A DNA stretch of 64,000 nt from Diphasiastrum complanatum (Eukaryota; Streptophyta; Lycopodiopsida; Lycopodiales; Lycopodiaceae). Below are positions 1-12,372 of the stretch, piece after piece. The position numbers were made by a program, and so were the translations under genes. Numbering within the stretch: position 1 is the first letter of the stretch; the number at the start of each line of letters is the position of its first letter. The DNA is taken from the NCBI GenBank assembly GCA_029204225.1, contig CM055111.1:48043594-48107593 (forward strand), in the 5' to 3' direction. Below the pieces are notes generated by a model. It saw only the letters and a program-made list of their open reading frames with translations, made no database searches and was not told the origin of the DNA.

Positions 1-133
1 CCAAGCATTTCAAATTTTACTTAGGGTACAAATGCAAGGGGCCACATGACATTTTGTTAAGGGTAATGAACCCAAATGTTTGCACATTAACGTACATCCT
101 TAATGGGCGATGTGGCATAGTGACCGTGCAGAA

Positions 134-135
<2 letters not shown>

Positions 136-182
<47 letters not shown>

Positions 183-192
183 TCTCTCTCTC
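136..192. repeat. (CT)n microsatellite
   Basis: Near-perfect CT dinucleotide run with one interruption (TG for TC) near 170. Reading frames through it give only Leu-Ser repeats and are not genes. Confidence 0.97.
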
Positions 193-1756
193 GTCACCTG
201 CCAGTGATACATTTGTTTCTCGTCATCTGTCTGTTATACATCCGTTTAATGGATGGCTTTTTTTCTTTCCAGCCATGAAGAGAGTGGTTTGTGATTTACA
301 AATTCTAAAGTGCGGGCTTTCTTTCTTTCTACAAATTCTCATCCACAGATTCTAAAGGGCATGCGTTCTTTCTGTCTACAGATTCTAGTCCACTGATTTT
401 AAAGGACAGGCTTTCTTTTTTTCTATGAATGTCTGCTAGCTCAGGTACCGCATGCAGAAGCGATGTCTCCTTTTACAGAAGCGGTGTTTCCCAAGACTAC
501 TACCACGGATTATAAAGGGCGTGCTTTCTTTCTGTTGTCTGCTAGCTCAGGTGCCATATATGTCTTCCAATTTTGTTGTCTGCAAGCTTAGGTGCCACAT
601 TAGAAGCAGTGTTTCCTTTCATAGAAGTTGTTTCCCAGAAAGTAGTCACTTTGTTTCTTGAAGATAATTGATTCATGACTGAAAGGTTATAAATTATCTA
701 CCAAGACCAGCCCTTAAACCAAAAATCACTTTGATAAAAAATTTTGTTTTGAAGCTTTAGTTTGAGCTTTGTCTTCTAGCTCAGGCACTGCATGCAGAAG
801 CAATCCTGCCATCTAGCTACAATATTTTGAACACAAGAAAAGATCTAAGGCAAGGTAGGATGAAGAGAACTGATTCACGACTGAAAGGTCATAAAATATT
901 TCAGAATATTATCTAAGAGATGATTTGTGATCCACAGATTCTGATGGGTGACAGAGAAACCTAGAAGTCCTTTGATAAAACCTTGTGTTTTGAAGCTTTA
1001 GTTTGAGCTTAGATCATAGCATTTTTAGCCTTTCAAGCATTTTCATCCTTTTTGTGACAAGCAATTCAGCAGAGTTCCTTGTCATCTATTACTATTGCAT
1101 GTCTTCTTAGTTGTGATCATTGATATCATAGGTATTTATGATCGAAAGAATGTAACCTAAGTATGAGAGTTTTTGCGGTTGATTTATACTTCTCGTTGAC
1201 GATAGCACTTACAACAAGGGTTTATTGATTTTTGCAAATGTCATTGATTTCAGGAGTTTAGTGGAGGTCAACGTTACCAGCTTTTGTTCTTTCTTGTCAC
1301 GAAGAGAGTTGTTTGTGATCCACATATTCTAAAGGGCGATAGAAAATTTAAAGATTGGTTAGATCATCTATCGCATTAAGCATAGAAATTCATTTTTGTG
1401 ATTTCATAAGCATTAGCTTCTGATGGTTAAGATTAAAAAGTATAGGTATTTGGAATCTGATAATGGTCCTAGTTCATAGTCATGAATTTTGTGCGTCATA
1501 GTGTTTTATTTAGTGTTATGCAAATTGTTCTTTCTCTTTGAGATCTATCAAGATCTAAATTTCAATCAGACTTTGCATGAGGACCTTGACTGTTCTAAAG
1601 ATAACACCTTAATTATGCATGATCAATATTGATTTTCTAGTTTGTAGTATATAGTCTTGTCGATTATATGTTTTAAGTTTACACACTGGTGTATTTATAC
1701 ACCATCCAAATGATGTCATTACCAAACAATCGGGTGCTAGAAAATATGGCCTACAA
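193..1756. other. no gene; scattered degenerate short repeats
   Basis: No coding region is supported. A loose motif resembling 'gattctaaagggc' recurs (about 302, 349, 395, 509 and 1326), often with 'ctgctagctcagg' or 'gcatgcagaagc' nearby. This suggests an old, strongly diverged tandem or dispersed repeat. Short ORFs here contain no recognisable domain. Confidence 0.5.
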
Positions 1757-2719
1757 CTAGAATGGATGACAGATGTCATTGGCATGCCGATTTTGCCCGT
1801 CTTTGGGGTCTATGTGAGTATCATGCCTTGGGCAATCAAATTGAAAAACATTCAATATATGATCTTTGCATTTAAGACATAATGATGAAGTGGTAATTGC
1901 ATTTGATCTTATGGTTGAATTGAATCCTAATGGTGTATTCTTTGAAATGTTGAAATGTATGGACTGCAAATTTGGCATCTTTGACGACTCGTCACATCCA
2001 AAGACTTCCTTCGGTGACAAGGCCCTCCTCTTGATAGAACTATCAGCTTGTAGTAATGGAAAACTGTTGCTCATTTGCACGTATGGTATGGACCATCGAT
2101 ACACATGATCTTCTTCTAGTTGTGTGTGACATGTTGGGCATTGACCAACAGTTGTCATGTATACAATTACACCAACCGAGTCCACACCCAGCTGCTCATT
2201 GCCCACAATGTCATGTGGTGAAACAAGCAACACAATAGCCTTTCCTAGAGTAATGGATTCATCCCCACATTTATGTACCAATAAAATCTGTCTCTCAATC
2301 CAATTCCTTCGTTGAATGAAGTTGTCATATTCCTTTCTTTTGGATAAAATCGACGAATTCCTTTACTTTTGCCAAGCAATTTTGCCATCAAGCTCTCGAG
2401 CAACAATAGTGCTAGAGACATCATCAATGCAATGTTTTTTCATTTCAGAAAGTGACCACAACACGTAGGTACCAATGGCCTCTTCTATTGTCTCAGCACC
2501 CATTGTTGGAAAAGGGAGCTTTGCATCAAGTTGCAAGCCTTTTTCCACACTCACGCATGCCATGTCATCCTCTATTCTTTGAAAGTGACATAGATCTCCA
2601 ACACATGTGCTTTTGATCTTGCTTAAGGCTAACAAAAATCCATGGGATTGTAGATCCACTAGGTCTCCAACCACAATCTGGTTGAAAAAGAACATTAGCA
2701 AATGTGCATGCATGAACAA
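1757..2719 (-). pseudogene. decayed plant transposon-associated ORF (tentative)
   Basis: Three overlapping minus-strand open segments (2719-2363, 2427-2245, 2281-1757) lie in different frames and look like one broken coding region. The 118-codon segment contains 'GAETIEEAIGTYVLW', which resembles the short region found in many plant En/Spm(CACTA)-associated proteins, where a valine-glycine-rich stretch precedes 'FILW/YVLW'. The 174-codon segment carries two Cys-X2-Cys pairs (CPTC and CLKC) that could form a zinc site. No catalytic transposase residues can be assigned. The family is inferred from one short motif, and it could instead be an unrelated decayed gene. Confidence 0.3.
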
Positions 2720-4260
2720 GTAAGTTTGACAAAACTACCACTCATTAAATCATAACATCAACAACATATTTATTATAAAACCTGGCCCACAACATGTAGC
2801 TGTCAAGTATAAGCTAGTATACTCACTAGTACTCACTAATGTCTCAAGAATGGTACCATAGAACTAAAGAATGACATGGCCTATGCAACAACTATTTGGC
2901 CACATAGGATTATAAACTTTGTGTAGGAAAGAGTGGAATGTTGTTGTGTGGAGTAAGAAAACTGGTACATGTATCGAGTGAAGCATCAAGTGCCTTAAAG
3001 TGTACTAACGAGTAGATTATATCTTGGCATAGAGGAATTTGCGGTACAAAAGGTATATTATGGTGCACAAGGATAAGCATTAATGGATGGAGCTTACTAA
3101 CCCACAGTATTTTCTGATTCACTATTTGACGAACACATACACACACACACATACTTATATGACATTAGGCATATTAGAAATTAGCAGATAGAGAATGTTA
3201 TGCAAGCGATTACCAAGAGCTTAAAATTTTAAGTGGGGGGTCAGAGGAACCTACACGAGGGGTACTACAGAAAGAGATTCCTATAGTAGCCCAAGGGAAC
3301 CCCAAAAAGTGGAAGAAGAAGCGTCTATGATAATAGGGTGGTCAGCCAAGAAGAAATAGTAGCAACGACATCCGTTGAGAAACACTACTATCCCATATCA
3401 ACTAAGCATGTGCTAGGAGTGGTCACTTCATTGGTGCCACCTCGCGGGACAGCCCTGGTTCCCACGATAATAGGTGGTGTTGGTGTGACTGTTGGTGTTT
3501 TGAATCTTTTGATGGCTCTTGTTGTACAATCACGATCCAATTGAATTGTGTGATTTTAGATTCTAGAATGCTGGATATTGTAGATGTCTTTGACTGTTTG
3601 TCCCTTTATGACAATATATTGATGTCAAGATATGTCAGTTCATACTTAATTCTCATGTGCCTGCCATAATCTTTTGGCATCAGTGCTCATCACGATCATT
3701 GATGTGAGAGCGCGAAATGATTATTGATGATGTATGTAAATATATGTAATACAAGATGAATAGAAATTGTTGTCTACAATTCCACACGACTATGTTGAGC
3801 TCTGTATAATATTTTGAAGGCATTATTGATTTCCTAGGGTCACGACTCATGTTTGTGAGAAAGTGAGAAAGCATTCATACTATTTCATAGTTAGAATAGA
3901 GCTAAGACTCAGGAGTCAGAAAGCTAGGACAGTGGTCTTATGGATTTTGAGAACGATATAAATCATGAGGTAGTTGAGGCTCATGAAGCTCGGACTTAAG
4001 ATCTATGACGCATGAGGTGATCAGTGAGCATGAATAGTGTATAAATGTAAAATGATTCTAAGGAATGCGGTAGTGTGTAGGACCCTCAATTTAGGAGATA
4101 AATGAAGCTGGATTATATCATTAGAAAGAGCAGGAGAAATGACTTCAGGATCAATATGTCTACCCCGTAGCTCCGAAGGAAACACCGTAAAAGAAGAGGG
4201 TGAGCAAGGCATATCTAGAAAGGAAGAGCCTCGGCTTGGCACTATGACCATATGAAGGAT
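2720..4260. other. no supported gene
   Basis: AT-rich sequence with a short CA-rich run at about 3131-3150. An isolated 68-codon ORF (3338-3544, +) has a Val/Gly-rich hydrophobic C-terminal half but no recognisable domain, promoter or neighbour and is not called. Nothing else is supported. Confidence 0.5.
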
Positions 4261-4268
4261 CTAGCTGT

Positions 4269-5749
4269 AACTCGAGCACTATTCGAGTTACCAGTACAGA
4301 AGAAGTTGTTTCTGAGACTATATACTATGTAACTTGAACACTGTTCGAGTTACCAGTACAGAAGAGGTTGTTCCTGAGACCATATAACTATAACTTGAAT
4401 GTTGTTCAAGTTAGTAGTACAAGAAGAGGTTGTTCCTGAGATCACATAGCTGTTACTCGAACATTGTTCGAGTTATTAGTAAAACAAGAGGTTCTTCTTG
4501 AGACCATATAGTTGTAACTAGAACATTATTAGAGTTATGATTACAACAAAAGGTTGTTCTTGACAGTATGAGCAATATAGCTATAATTAGGGCATTGTTC
4601 TAGCTGCTAGTATAGAAGAGCAACGTTGTTCCTGAGACCATATAGCTGTAACTCGAACAGTGTTCGAGTTAGTAGTGTAGAAGAGATTGTTCTTGAGACA
4701 ATATAGTAGTAACTCGAATAGTGTTCAAGTTAGTAGTATAGAAGAAGTTGTTTTTGAGACAATATAGCTGTAACTCGAACATTGTTCGAGTTATTAGTAC
4801 AACAAGAGGTTACAGCTATTCATGAGACCATATAGCTGTAACTCAAACAGCGTTCGAGTTATTAGTACAAACAGAGGTTGTTCAAGAGACCATATGAGAC
4901 CATATAACAAGAAGTAGTCATTCCTGAGAGCATATGAGGGATTTGGCTGTAACTCAAGCACTATTCGAGTTACCAGTATAGAAGAGGTTGTTCTTGAGAC
5001 CATATAGGTATAACTCGAACACTGTTCGAGTTAGCAGTATAGAAGAAGTTGTTCTTGAGACCATTTACCTGTAACTTGAATGCTGTTCAAGGTAGTAGTA
5101 CAAGAAGAGGTTGTTCCTGAGATCATATAGCTGTAACTCGAACACTGTTTGAGTTATTAGTACAACAAGAGGTTCTTCTTGAGACCATATAGTTTTAACT
5201 AGAACATTATTAGAGTTATGAGTATAACAAAAGGCTGTTCCTGACCATATGAGCAACATAGCTATAATTAGAGCACTGTTTGAGCTGCTAGTATAGAAGA
5301 GGTTGTTCTTGAGACAATATAGTGGCAACTCGAACAATGTTCGAGTTAGTAGTGTAGAAGAGGTTGTTCCTGAGACAAAATGGCTATAACTAGAACACTG
5401 TTCGAGTTATTAGTACAACAAGAGTTTATTCCTGAGATCATTTAGTTGTAACTTGAACACTGTTTGAGTTATTGCTACAAGAAAAGGTTGTTCCTAAGAC
5501 CATATGGGACCACATAGCTGTAACGAACATTATTCGAGTTACTAGTATCGGAGAAATTGTTACTGAGACCATATGAGACAATATAGTTGTAACTTGAACA
5601 ATGTTCAAGTTATTAGGCAACTCGAGCAGTCTCAAGTTAGGACTATTGTTGATAACTTATTTGTCTTGAAGACTTTGAATAATATCCCAAAATGTGACAA
5701 CATATGAGAACTAATATGGGCAACTCGAGCAGTGCTCGAGTTAGAACAA
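4269..5749. repeat. palindrome-bearing tandem array with higher-order structure
   Basis: About 21 head-to-tail units of roughly 61-69 bp. Each has an inverted repeat of the form AACTCGAAC...GTTCGAGTT, then 'attagtacaacaagag', then 'gttgttcctgagaccatatagctgt'. Palindrome starts read by eye include 4269, 4516, 4951 and 5197. Units 1-7 match units 11-17 better than they match their neighbours (for example the TAACTAGAACATTATTAGAG variant at 4516 and 5197), giving a secondary period of about 681 bp. The last, isolated palindrome lies near 5727. ORFs across the array are by-products of the repeat. Confidence 0.93.
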
Positions 5750-5990
5750 TTTTTTATGCCCTATTTTATTTAGATACTTTTAACAATATCCCTATCTGTG
5801 ACATGGCACATCTTATTTATACCTTATTTGAATCTGCATTGAAGAAAGAAACATATCAAGAAAATGAGATTTGCAGGTCACTATAAATATGACCCAACCA
5901 ATTGGAGCAAGCTATAGATAGAACAATTCTCCATGCCTTTTCTATAATAGTCTAACATTGGTCCCTATTATCGACTACTTTAGCTCGAGG

Positions 5991-5992
<2 letters not shown>

Positions 5993-6081
<89 letters not shown>
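5993..6081. repeat. (CT)n microsatellite
   Basis: CT run of about 88 bp, one of the longest in the window, lying just after the palindromic array. Confidence 0.97.
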
Positions 6082-6705
6082 TTGAAGTAGCTTGGATTAT
6101 TTAAAGAATTACTACTCGAGATAGTGCTAAAAATATTTTATAGATAACATTGTCTGGCATACTTAGATCCACACTACATGCCAAAGGAATGCAAATATAT
6201 TGTTTAGTGTTGATATTTTCAGTCAGTGTCCTTAATCGATGTAGTAAAGACAATATTTCAGAGCGCTTTGACGCTACTAATGCTCAATGTCATCAAATAG
6301 TTTGCAAGAACACGCAAATATTGAAAGTGATCGAGAAGCTATAAGAAATTCTTTAAGGCTTGAAAGCGAAATGTGGTTGATTAGAAGAAAGCTTAGTAGA
6401 GAAAAGCCAAACCACTTGGGATTCAGAATGCTTACCATGTTCTCTCTTGCCATGATTCTTTCTTGAACCCGTTGAGGATATACGAGCTGGTTGGTTCTTT
6501 CTTGGTTCTTGGTGCAGTGGATCTATCAGCTCCACAATGCAAGTAGCAAGAAGCTATTGTCAGGTATGTCTGTTGTTTCATATATTTTCTATCACTAGAA
6601 TCGTATGTTTGGTCCTCGTTTGCCACAACTTTTTACTCAACTTGTTCATCTACTGTACATGAATATGGTTCTTCCTTCGTTGCACACTGAACACACCAAT
6701 AGCTT
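6082..6705. other. no supported gene
   Basis: Only short ORFs (60-64 codons) in conflicting frames, without recognisable motifs. Nothing else seen. Confidence 0.5.
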
Positions 6706-6708
6706 TTG

Positions 6709-7176
6709 ATCTTGAGATTACCTCTGCGCTTCCGCTATACCATGTCGATAATCATTGACCTTTTTGTGTACAAACTCTGCGTCCTGTAGATCGCTTCTCT
6801 TTTCATGTTGTTGGTGAGTGACCTGTTTGCTGATAGTCTCGACATTGTAGAGATGCAGACCTTGTCTCGATAGAGAGATATTTGATTTCTAAAATTTTCA
6901 AAATGGAGAGAAAGACATTTCAAATTTCAAACTGTACATATGAATTTTTCTTCTATCACTGCACACTGATCTTGAGATTTCCTCTACGCTTCCGTTATAC
7001 CATGTCGAAGTTCATTGACCTTTTTGCGTGCAAACTTTGCATACTATAGAGCGCATGACCTGTCCCTTGTTGTCGATGAGTGATTTTTTTGCTTACAGTC
7101 TCGACATTGTAGAGATGCACCTCTTGTCTCGATAGAGAAATATTTGATGTCAATGGAGGGAATGACATTTCAAACT
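6709..7176. repeat. 260-bp tandem duplication
   Basis: Two diverged direct copies offset by about 260 bp (6709-6930 and 6969-7176). Each runs from 'gatcttgagatt' through 'ataccatgtcga', 'cattgaccttttt' and 'tctcgacattgtagagatgca' to 'gacatttcaaa'. A third fragment of the copy end lies near 7250. No coding content is supported. Confidence 0.85.
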
Positions 7177-7671
7177 AATATCCTCAATAGAGTAGAGTGG
7201 TACCTAAATGGTTAAAGTGGAAACTCTAGATTGGTCTCTGATAGCACACTTGATGGAAGGAACGAAATTTCAAATTGATAGCCTAAGAAATAGAATAGAA
7301 AGCTAGAATAAGAGAGATAGGTAAATACTATGCCCAAAGCAATTTTCAAGAATATCTATAAAATATATGTATAGATATAGATATTTTATCCCACTAATTT
7401 GAAAATGTAAACAATATGGTCTCATATGGTCAAAATAATTCAAGACAATCAATACTTGGTTATTGTTTATGATTGTTGTTCAAATCTTTTCTTTGACTCT
7501 AATACAATACCAAAATTCTCTCTTGCTTTTTAGAGGATACTCCCACATGGCCTCATTTCGATAGATCCTAACTTGAGCTCAATGAAGTTAAATGTTTTCC
7601 TTGGAAAAAGTTAAAGATAATGTTCATTCACAAAATACATATAGAAAAATAAATGTTTCTTAATGTTTATG
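7177..7671. other. no supported gene; flank of copia element 1
   Basis: AT-rich sequence. Apart from the repeat tail near 7250, nothing is recognised up to the target-site duplication at 7672-7676. Confidence 0.5.
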
Positions 7672-7676
7672 ACTCT

Positions 7677-8191
7677 TGAAAAAACAAAACGTTTCAATCA
7701 CCAAAGCTTTGCTAGCTTTCAGCCCTCTACTTGACAAAGAATGTTCGCGAACGCGAAAGTCAAAAGACACGAAGCAGAAATGTTCGCGAACACCCTGACG
7801 AAAAGACACGAACGAAAAAAATTCGTGAAAGAGATTTTTTCATGGTACAGGGGGAGAAAGTCAGACGACGCGAAAGTCTGCATGCAGTGCTTGAAGAATC
7901 AAAAAATCAATACATGATTTTGTAGCCATTGCGGACATATGACTCTTGTCTTGTCTGATCTTGAATGTTAATTAGTCTACTACTATTCGTGTGTCTGATT
8001 CACTTGTTCATTTAATTTTGCACTTTGGTGTGAATTTTGTTGAATGTTGCATTAATCTGTTAACGTAGTACGGTAGTGTTTGTCTACATTCTGGAGGACT
8101 GTAGGAATGATACAGTTGGTAGTAACCAGCAATCATATTTGAAATCCATCCGAATCGTATTGTTGCTTTGTTTCTCGTTTCTTTCGCATCA
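7677..8191 (+). repeat. 5' LTR of copia element 1
   Basis: Begins TGAAAAAACAAAAC and ends TTTCGCATCA, giving TG...CA ends. It carries two TTCGCGAA palindromes (7744-7751 and 7783-7790), each conserved in the 3' LTR. The block about 7836-8050 is absent from the 3' LTR. Confidence 0.92.
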
Positions 8192-8192
8192 G

Positions 8193-8204
8193 TGGTATCA
8201 GAGC
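8193..8204 (+). other. primer binding site (initiator-Met tRNA type)
   Basis: TGGTATCAGAGC, the usual plant copia PBS complementary to the 3' end of initiator methionine tRNA, one base after the 5' LTR. Confidence 0.93.
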
Positions 8205-8303
8205 CTACCTTGTCATAATCTGACATAGCCAAAAGGCTATCAGATCCAGGAGGCCAAGCATTCAAACAAACAATCATCAACAAGAGAACACACTTCAGAA
8301 GCA

Positions 8304-9197
8304 ATGGCTTCAATCAGTAGCATACAGAGCAAGATCTGTACAATTCTTAATTCTTCAAGATCTAACTTTCTAGCCTAGAAAGTTAAAACATTGCTGATAC
8401 TCAAGGGTGAAGGATTATTCCCCTAGGTGGATGGCACAGAGGAGATGCCTACGACATCAGGCAAAGAGCTACGTGAGTGGAGGGAGAAAAATGACAAGAC
8501 AGTGGCCTTGATATCATCTTCCATCGAAGATAGTCTCACACTTGACCTGGCTATATCCTCCAAAGCTAAGGAGATGTGGGATGCACTGCTCACGAGATTT
8601 CAAACGAAATCAAGAAGTCAAATAATGATGCTGGAAGATCAACTGAAAAATCTACAGTGGGATGGGAAAGACCTCACTTTTTTTGTAAGGAAGATGAAGG
8701 ATCTATTTCTATCACTTCATAACTTTGGAGCAGAGAATGCAGTGTTAGCTGAGAAACGGCTCACTTACCTGTTGAGAGCCTTATCTAGATCTTTCCAGAC
8801 AACGAAAACCCTGCTCGCGAAAGATCCTACCATGACCCTCGAAAAGACAATTGTCGAGATTCGAGAGGAAGTTGAGTTCCTTGATCACAAGGATGGTTCT
8901 GACCAAGCCCTCTATGGAAACAAAGAAAAATCCAAGAAACAATTTAAGCCTAAGAGGGAGTCAAATCAAAGACAAAATCGTGATCAGCAAGCAGAGGTGA
9001 CCAACAAAGGCAACTGGAAGAGCAAAGGGAGGTCGAAATAGCAAGGTGGAGAAAAGAAGACTTGTGTGAGATACAGAAGAGATGGGCACACAGTTGATAC
9101 ATGTTGGTTCAATCCAAAAATTGAGTGTATCCACTGCCACAAGAAGGGTCATGCAGCCATTGATTGTCGCTTGAACCCGAGGAATAAATCAGTGTAG
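8304..9197 (+). pseudogene. gag: copia element 1 gag (broken)
   Basis: Structural capsid/nucleocapsid polyprotein of the element. The likely original start is the ATG at 8304, because the same frame continues into the recognisable UBN2-type gag core at 8427-9041. In-frame TAG codons occur at 8376, 8424, 9039 and 9195. Two CCHC zinc knuckles follow: the first (from 9063) has Tyr in place of its second Cys, and the second (9126-9167) keeps CX2CX4HX4C. The frame is the same as the downstream protease/integrase, as expected for copia. At least two of the stops fit Trp or Gln codons hit by C-to-T or G-to-A change. It cannot make full-length Gag. Confidence 0.9.
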
Positions 9198-12100
9198 AAC
9201 AGATAGGAGAACAACAATAGTTTATCCTATGTCGAAGATTCTGAGAGCTCAAAAATGGGCGAAGAGAGACCGAATAGAAATTGTTCGACAACCTACATTT
9301 GTGAAGACGTGTGTGTAGCGTCAACATCTGACACACATGAGGTGATCCTAGATTCAGGAGCCACCTCACACTTCATGACATCAAGACGAATTATGTCTGA
9401 TTTCAAAAGTGCGGATCCATCAAGATTCATTGTTCTTGGAGATGGATCCAAACATCAAGTGAACGGTATTGGTTCATTGTGGCTCAACACCAATGGCAGA
9501 GGCAGACGACTCGAAGACGTTCTGTTCATGCCTACACTGCAGCAAGACTTGCTTTATGTGGCAAGAATAGCTGATGCAGGGATGCGTGTGACATTTTCTG
9601 ACGAAGCATGCAATGTGGTTGATGCCAGTACCAGTACCCTGATCACTCAAGGTAGAATAAAAGGTAATCTATATCACCTGAAGGTACGTCTACCTGCATA
9701 TCAGGTGCATCAGACTCATGATGATTCACCAGACACTCTGTGGCACAGGAGACTATGCCACATGAAATCAATGGCACTTTACCAAACAAGCCATCATGGA
9801 GTGATAACAGGGGTCAGCATTTCCAATGCAACCAGTTCAACCACCTATGATGCATGTTTGAGGGGTAAGATGTCATGCACTCCATTTGTCAAAGACTCCT
9901 ACAGAACGACCAAGATTCTAGAGTTAGTGCATTCTGACATCTATGGGCCTTTCAATGTGATTTCAGTAGGAGGCTCAAAATATTACATAACCTTTGATGA
10001 TTATAGTAAATTCGCCAGAGTGTACTTTATTCAGAATAATTCTGAAGCACTTGATAAATTCACAGAGTATGTGAATTCGGTAGAGAGATGTACATGCAAC
10101 AAAGTGAAACAGATCAGGATAGATCGAGATGGTGAATACATCTCGAATCGCTTCACTGACTTCTGCAATGATCGTGGCATCATTCACATAAGGATTGCAG
10201 CCTACACATCGCAGCACAATGATGTTGCAGAGAGGAAGAATAGGACCCTGATGGAAGCTGCCAGATGCATGATGGCCTACTCGAAGGCTCCAAGGGTATT
10301 GTGGGCTGAAGCAGTAGATATAGTTGCATACATCCAGAATAGGACAGAGAAGTCTAGTGTCCCTCACACGACACCACACGAGTTATGGTGGGGTAGAAAG
10401 CCCAACCTGAATCGTTGGTTGTGCAGCTTATGCACATATTCCTGATAAGTTTCGAAAGAAGCTTGATGAAAAGCTGAACAGAGATTTCTGCTAGGTTATG
10501 ACAACAATTCGTCATACTACAAAATATACATGCCAGACACGAACACTGTGAAGATAGTGAGAGATGTCAGGTTTGATGAGAGCATGACAATGGCCAATGA
10601 TGATCCTGTCAGCTATGAAGTTCTGGAGAGAAGTTCCTGTAAACCAGGATGGTTCGAGACCTAGCAGAGCAGACAAAGGCAAAGGCATTGCTGTCCCAAG
10701 AGGATCTCCTAGAAGGTCGACAAGACCATGAAGAGCGTCAGCAAGATACGTGCCAGACAGCTCCGCTTCTACATTAGAAGAGTTCTGTGGATTCAGTGGT
10801 GAACCATAGACTTTTGAGGAGGCGATTGAATGTCCAGATAAGGACAAATTGATCCAAGCCATGAACGAGGAGATGGAATCCATGAGGAAAAACCAGGTAT
10901 GGACGTTGTAGCCATTACCACATAAGCGCAAGACTGTGAAATGCAAATGGGTTTTCAAGCTCAAGTACAGACCAGATGAGAATGTCTCGAAATACAAGGC
11001 AAGATTGGTAGCGAAGGGATTTCCTCAAGATATGGTATTGACTACTCTGAAACCTTCTCTCTTGTTGTCAAACATTCATCCCTACGTCTGTTACGTGCAT
11101 ATGCAGCTACTTATGACCTCAGGATCCACATTGTGGACGAGAAGACAGCTTTCTTGCATGGTGAGTTAGACGAAGAGGTCTACATGGATCAACTCCCATG
11201 ATACATCTCGAATTCACTTCCTGATTATGCATGCAGAATGCATAGACTTAAGTATCTACGGTATGAAACAATCAGCTCGACAATGGTACAAAACGAAGGA
11301 TCAAGCCCTGAAATTATTAGAATTCAAGCCACTGTTGGCTGATTCCAATGTGTATGTCAGAGTCACAGATGGGCAGATCATCATTATACCTATATATGTG
11401 GATGACAATTTGATACTCTACAAAAGTGAGAAGCTGATTGCTGAAGTGAAGACAGACATCTCGAAACATTTTGAGATTGTGGATCTGGGAGAAGCCAGAT
11501 GCTACCTTGGCTTGCAAATTGATAGGGACTATGAGGGAGGTAAGCTATACCTTCACCAGTCCAGATACACCTTGAAAATCCTAGAGGATTTTGGAATGCT
11601 AAATTGCAAAGGAGCGAATACTCCAATGCTCGTAGGAACAGTGCTGACAAAAGATGATTGTCCGAGGACTGAAGAAGAGAGAGAACAAATGCAGCTCACA
11701 CCTTATAGAAAGTTGATAGGTTCGCTGATGTACCTTGCAGACAACACACATCCTGACATTGCTTATGCAATGTTCAAGATGAGCCAATTCTACACGAATC
11801 CAGACTCAACACATTGAAAGATTGCAAAACAAATTTTGCAATATCTTCAATTAACAAGAGATTATGGCTTGTGTTATTGTCGTGATGTAGGATTCAAGAT
11901 GTTTTCCTACAGTGATGCTAGCTAGGCATCCCTCAAGGACAATTGTAAAAGCGTCTCGGGAGGATGTACCATCGCGTCAGGAGCGGCAGTTCTTTGGGTC
12001 AGCAAGAAGCAGACCATTGTGGCTCAATCATCCTGTGAAGCACAGTACGTTGCATCAGCAAAGATGGCCAACAAGATAATTTGGCTCAAACAGTTCCTGG

Positions 12101-12372
12101 ACGAATTGGGCGAAACAAGGAACGAGCCTCTGGTCTTGCAGATGGATAACACATCTGCAATACATCTGATGAAAGATCCTGTATTTCACTCAAGGACGAA
12201 ATACATCGCGATCAAGTACCACTTGATCAGGGATCCGATTGAGAAAAAGATGTTGCAGACCACCTTCATTGGAACGAAAGACATGATTGTTGACATTTTC
12301 TCAAAAGCCCTAGACAAAGGACTTTTTAAGAAACAGAGGAGCAGTCTTGGAGTCATCAAGCTATCATGCTTT
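9198..12372 (+). pseudogene. pol: copia element 1 pol: protease, integrase, RT, RNase H (broken)
   Basis: Domains appear in copia order. Protease has DSGA at 9351-9362. A GAG-pre-integrase region (LWHRRLCH, near 9738) precedes the integrase core with 'HSDIYGPF' and 'NDVAERKNR', and the frame is open from 9255 to about 10410. A deletion of roughly 10 bp there shifts frame at the 'RVFG' position. RT resumes near 10800, is broken by frameshifts near 11030 and 11170, and carries YVDD at 11395-11406. RNase H (SDAS, SSCEAQY, MDNTSAIHL) reaches about 12360, with a TAG replacing the Trp of 'DASWAS' near 11923. All domains are present, but the protein cannot be made as one chain. Confidence 0.93.

Noticed and set aside
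54-355. ORFs with long Leu-Ser repeats at the first CT tract (and similar ORFs at 17272-17577, 24547-24735, 26991-27342)
   Set aside because: They are translations of dinucleotide microsatellites with no domain outside the repeat.
3338-3544. 68-codon plus-strand ORF as a small membrane protein gene
   Set aside because: Hydrophobic C-terminal half only; no promoter, homologue or codon evidence.
4794-5635. Several minus-strand ORFs with repeated 'VLITRTxFELQL' text
   Set aside because: Products of reading the palindromic tandem array; the periodicity is explained by DNA repeats.
4269-5749. CRISPR-like array (regular repeats with spacers)
   Set aside because: The spacers are themselves conserved repeat sequence, there are no cas genes and the context is a plant genome.
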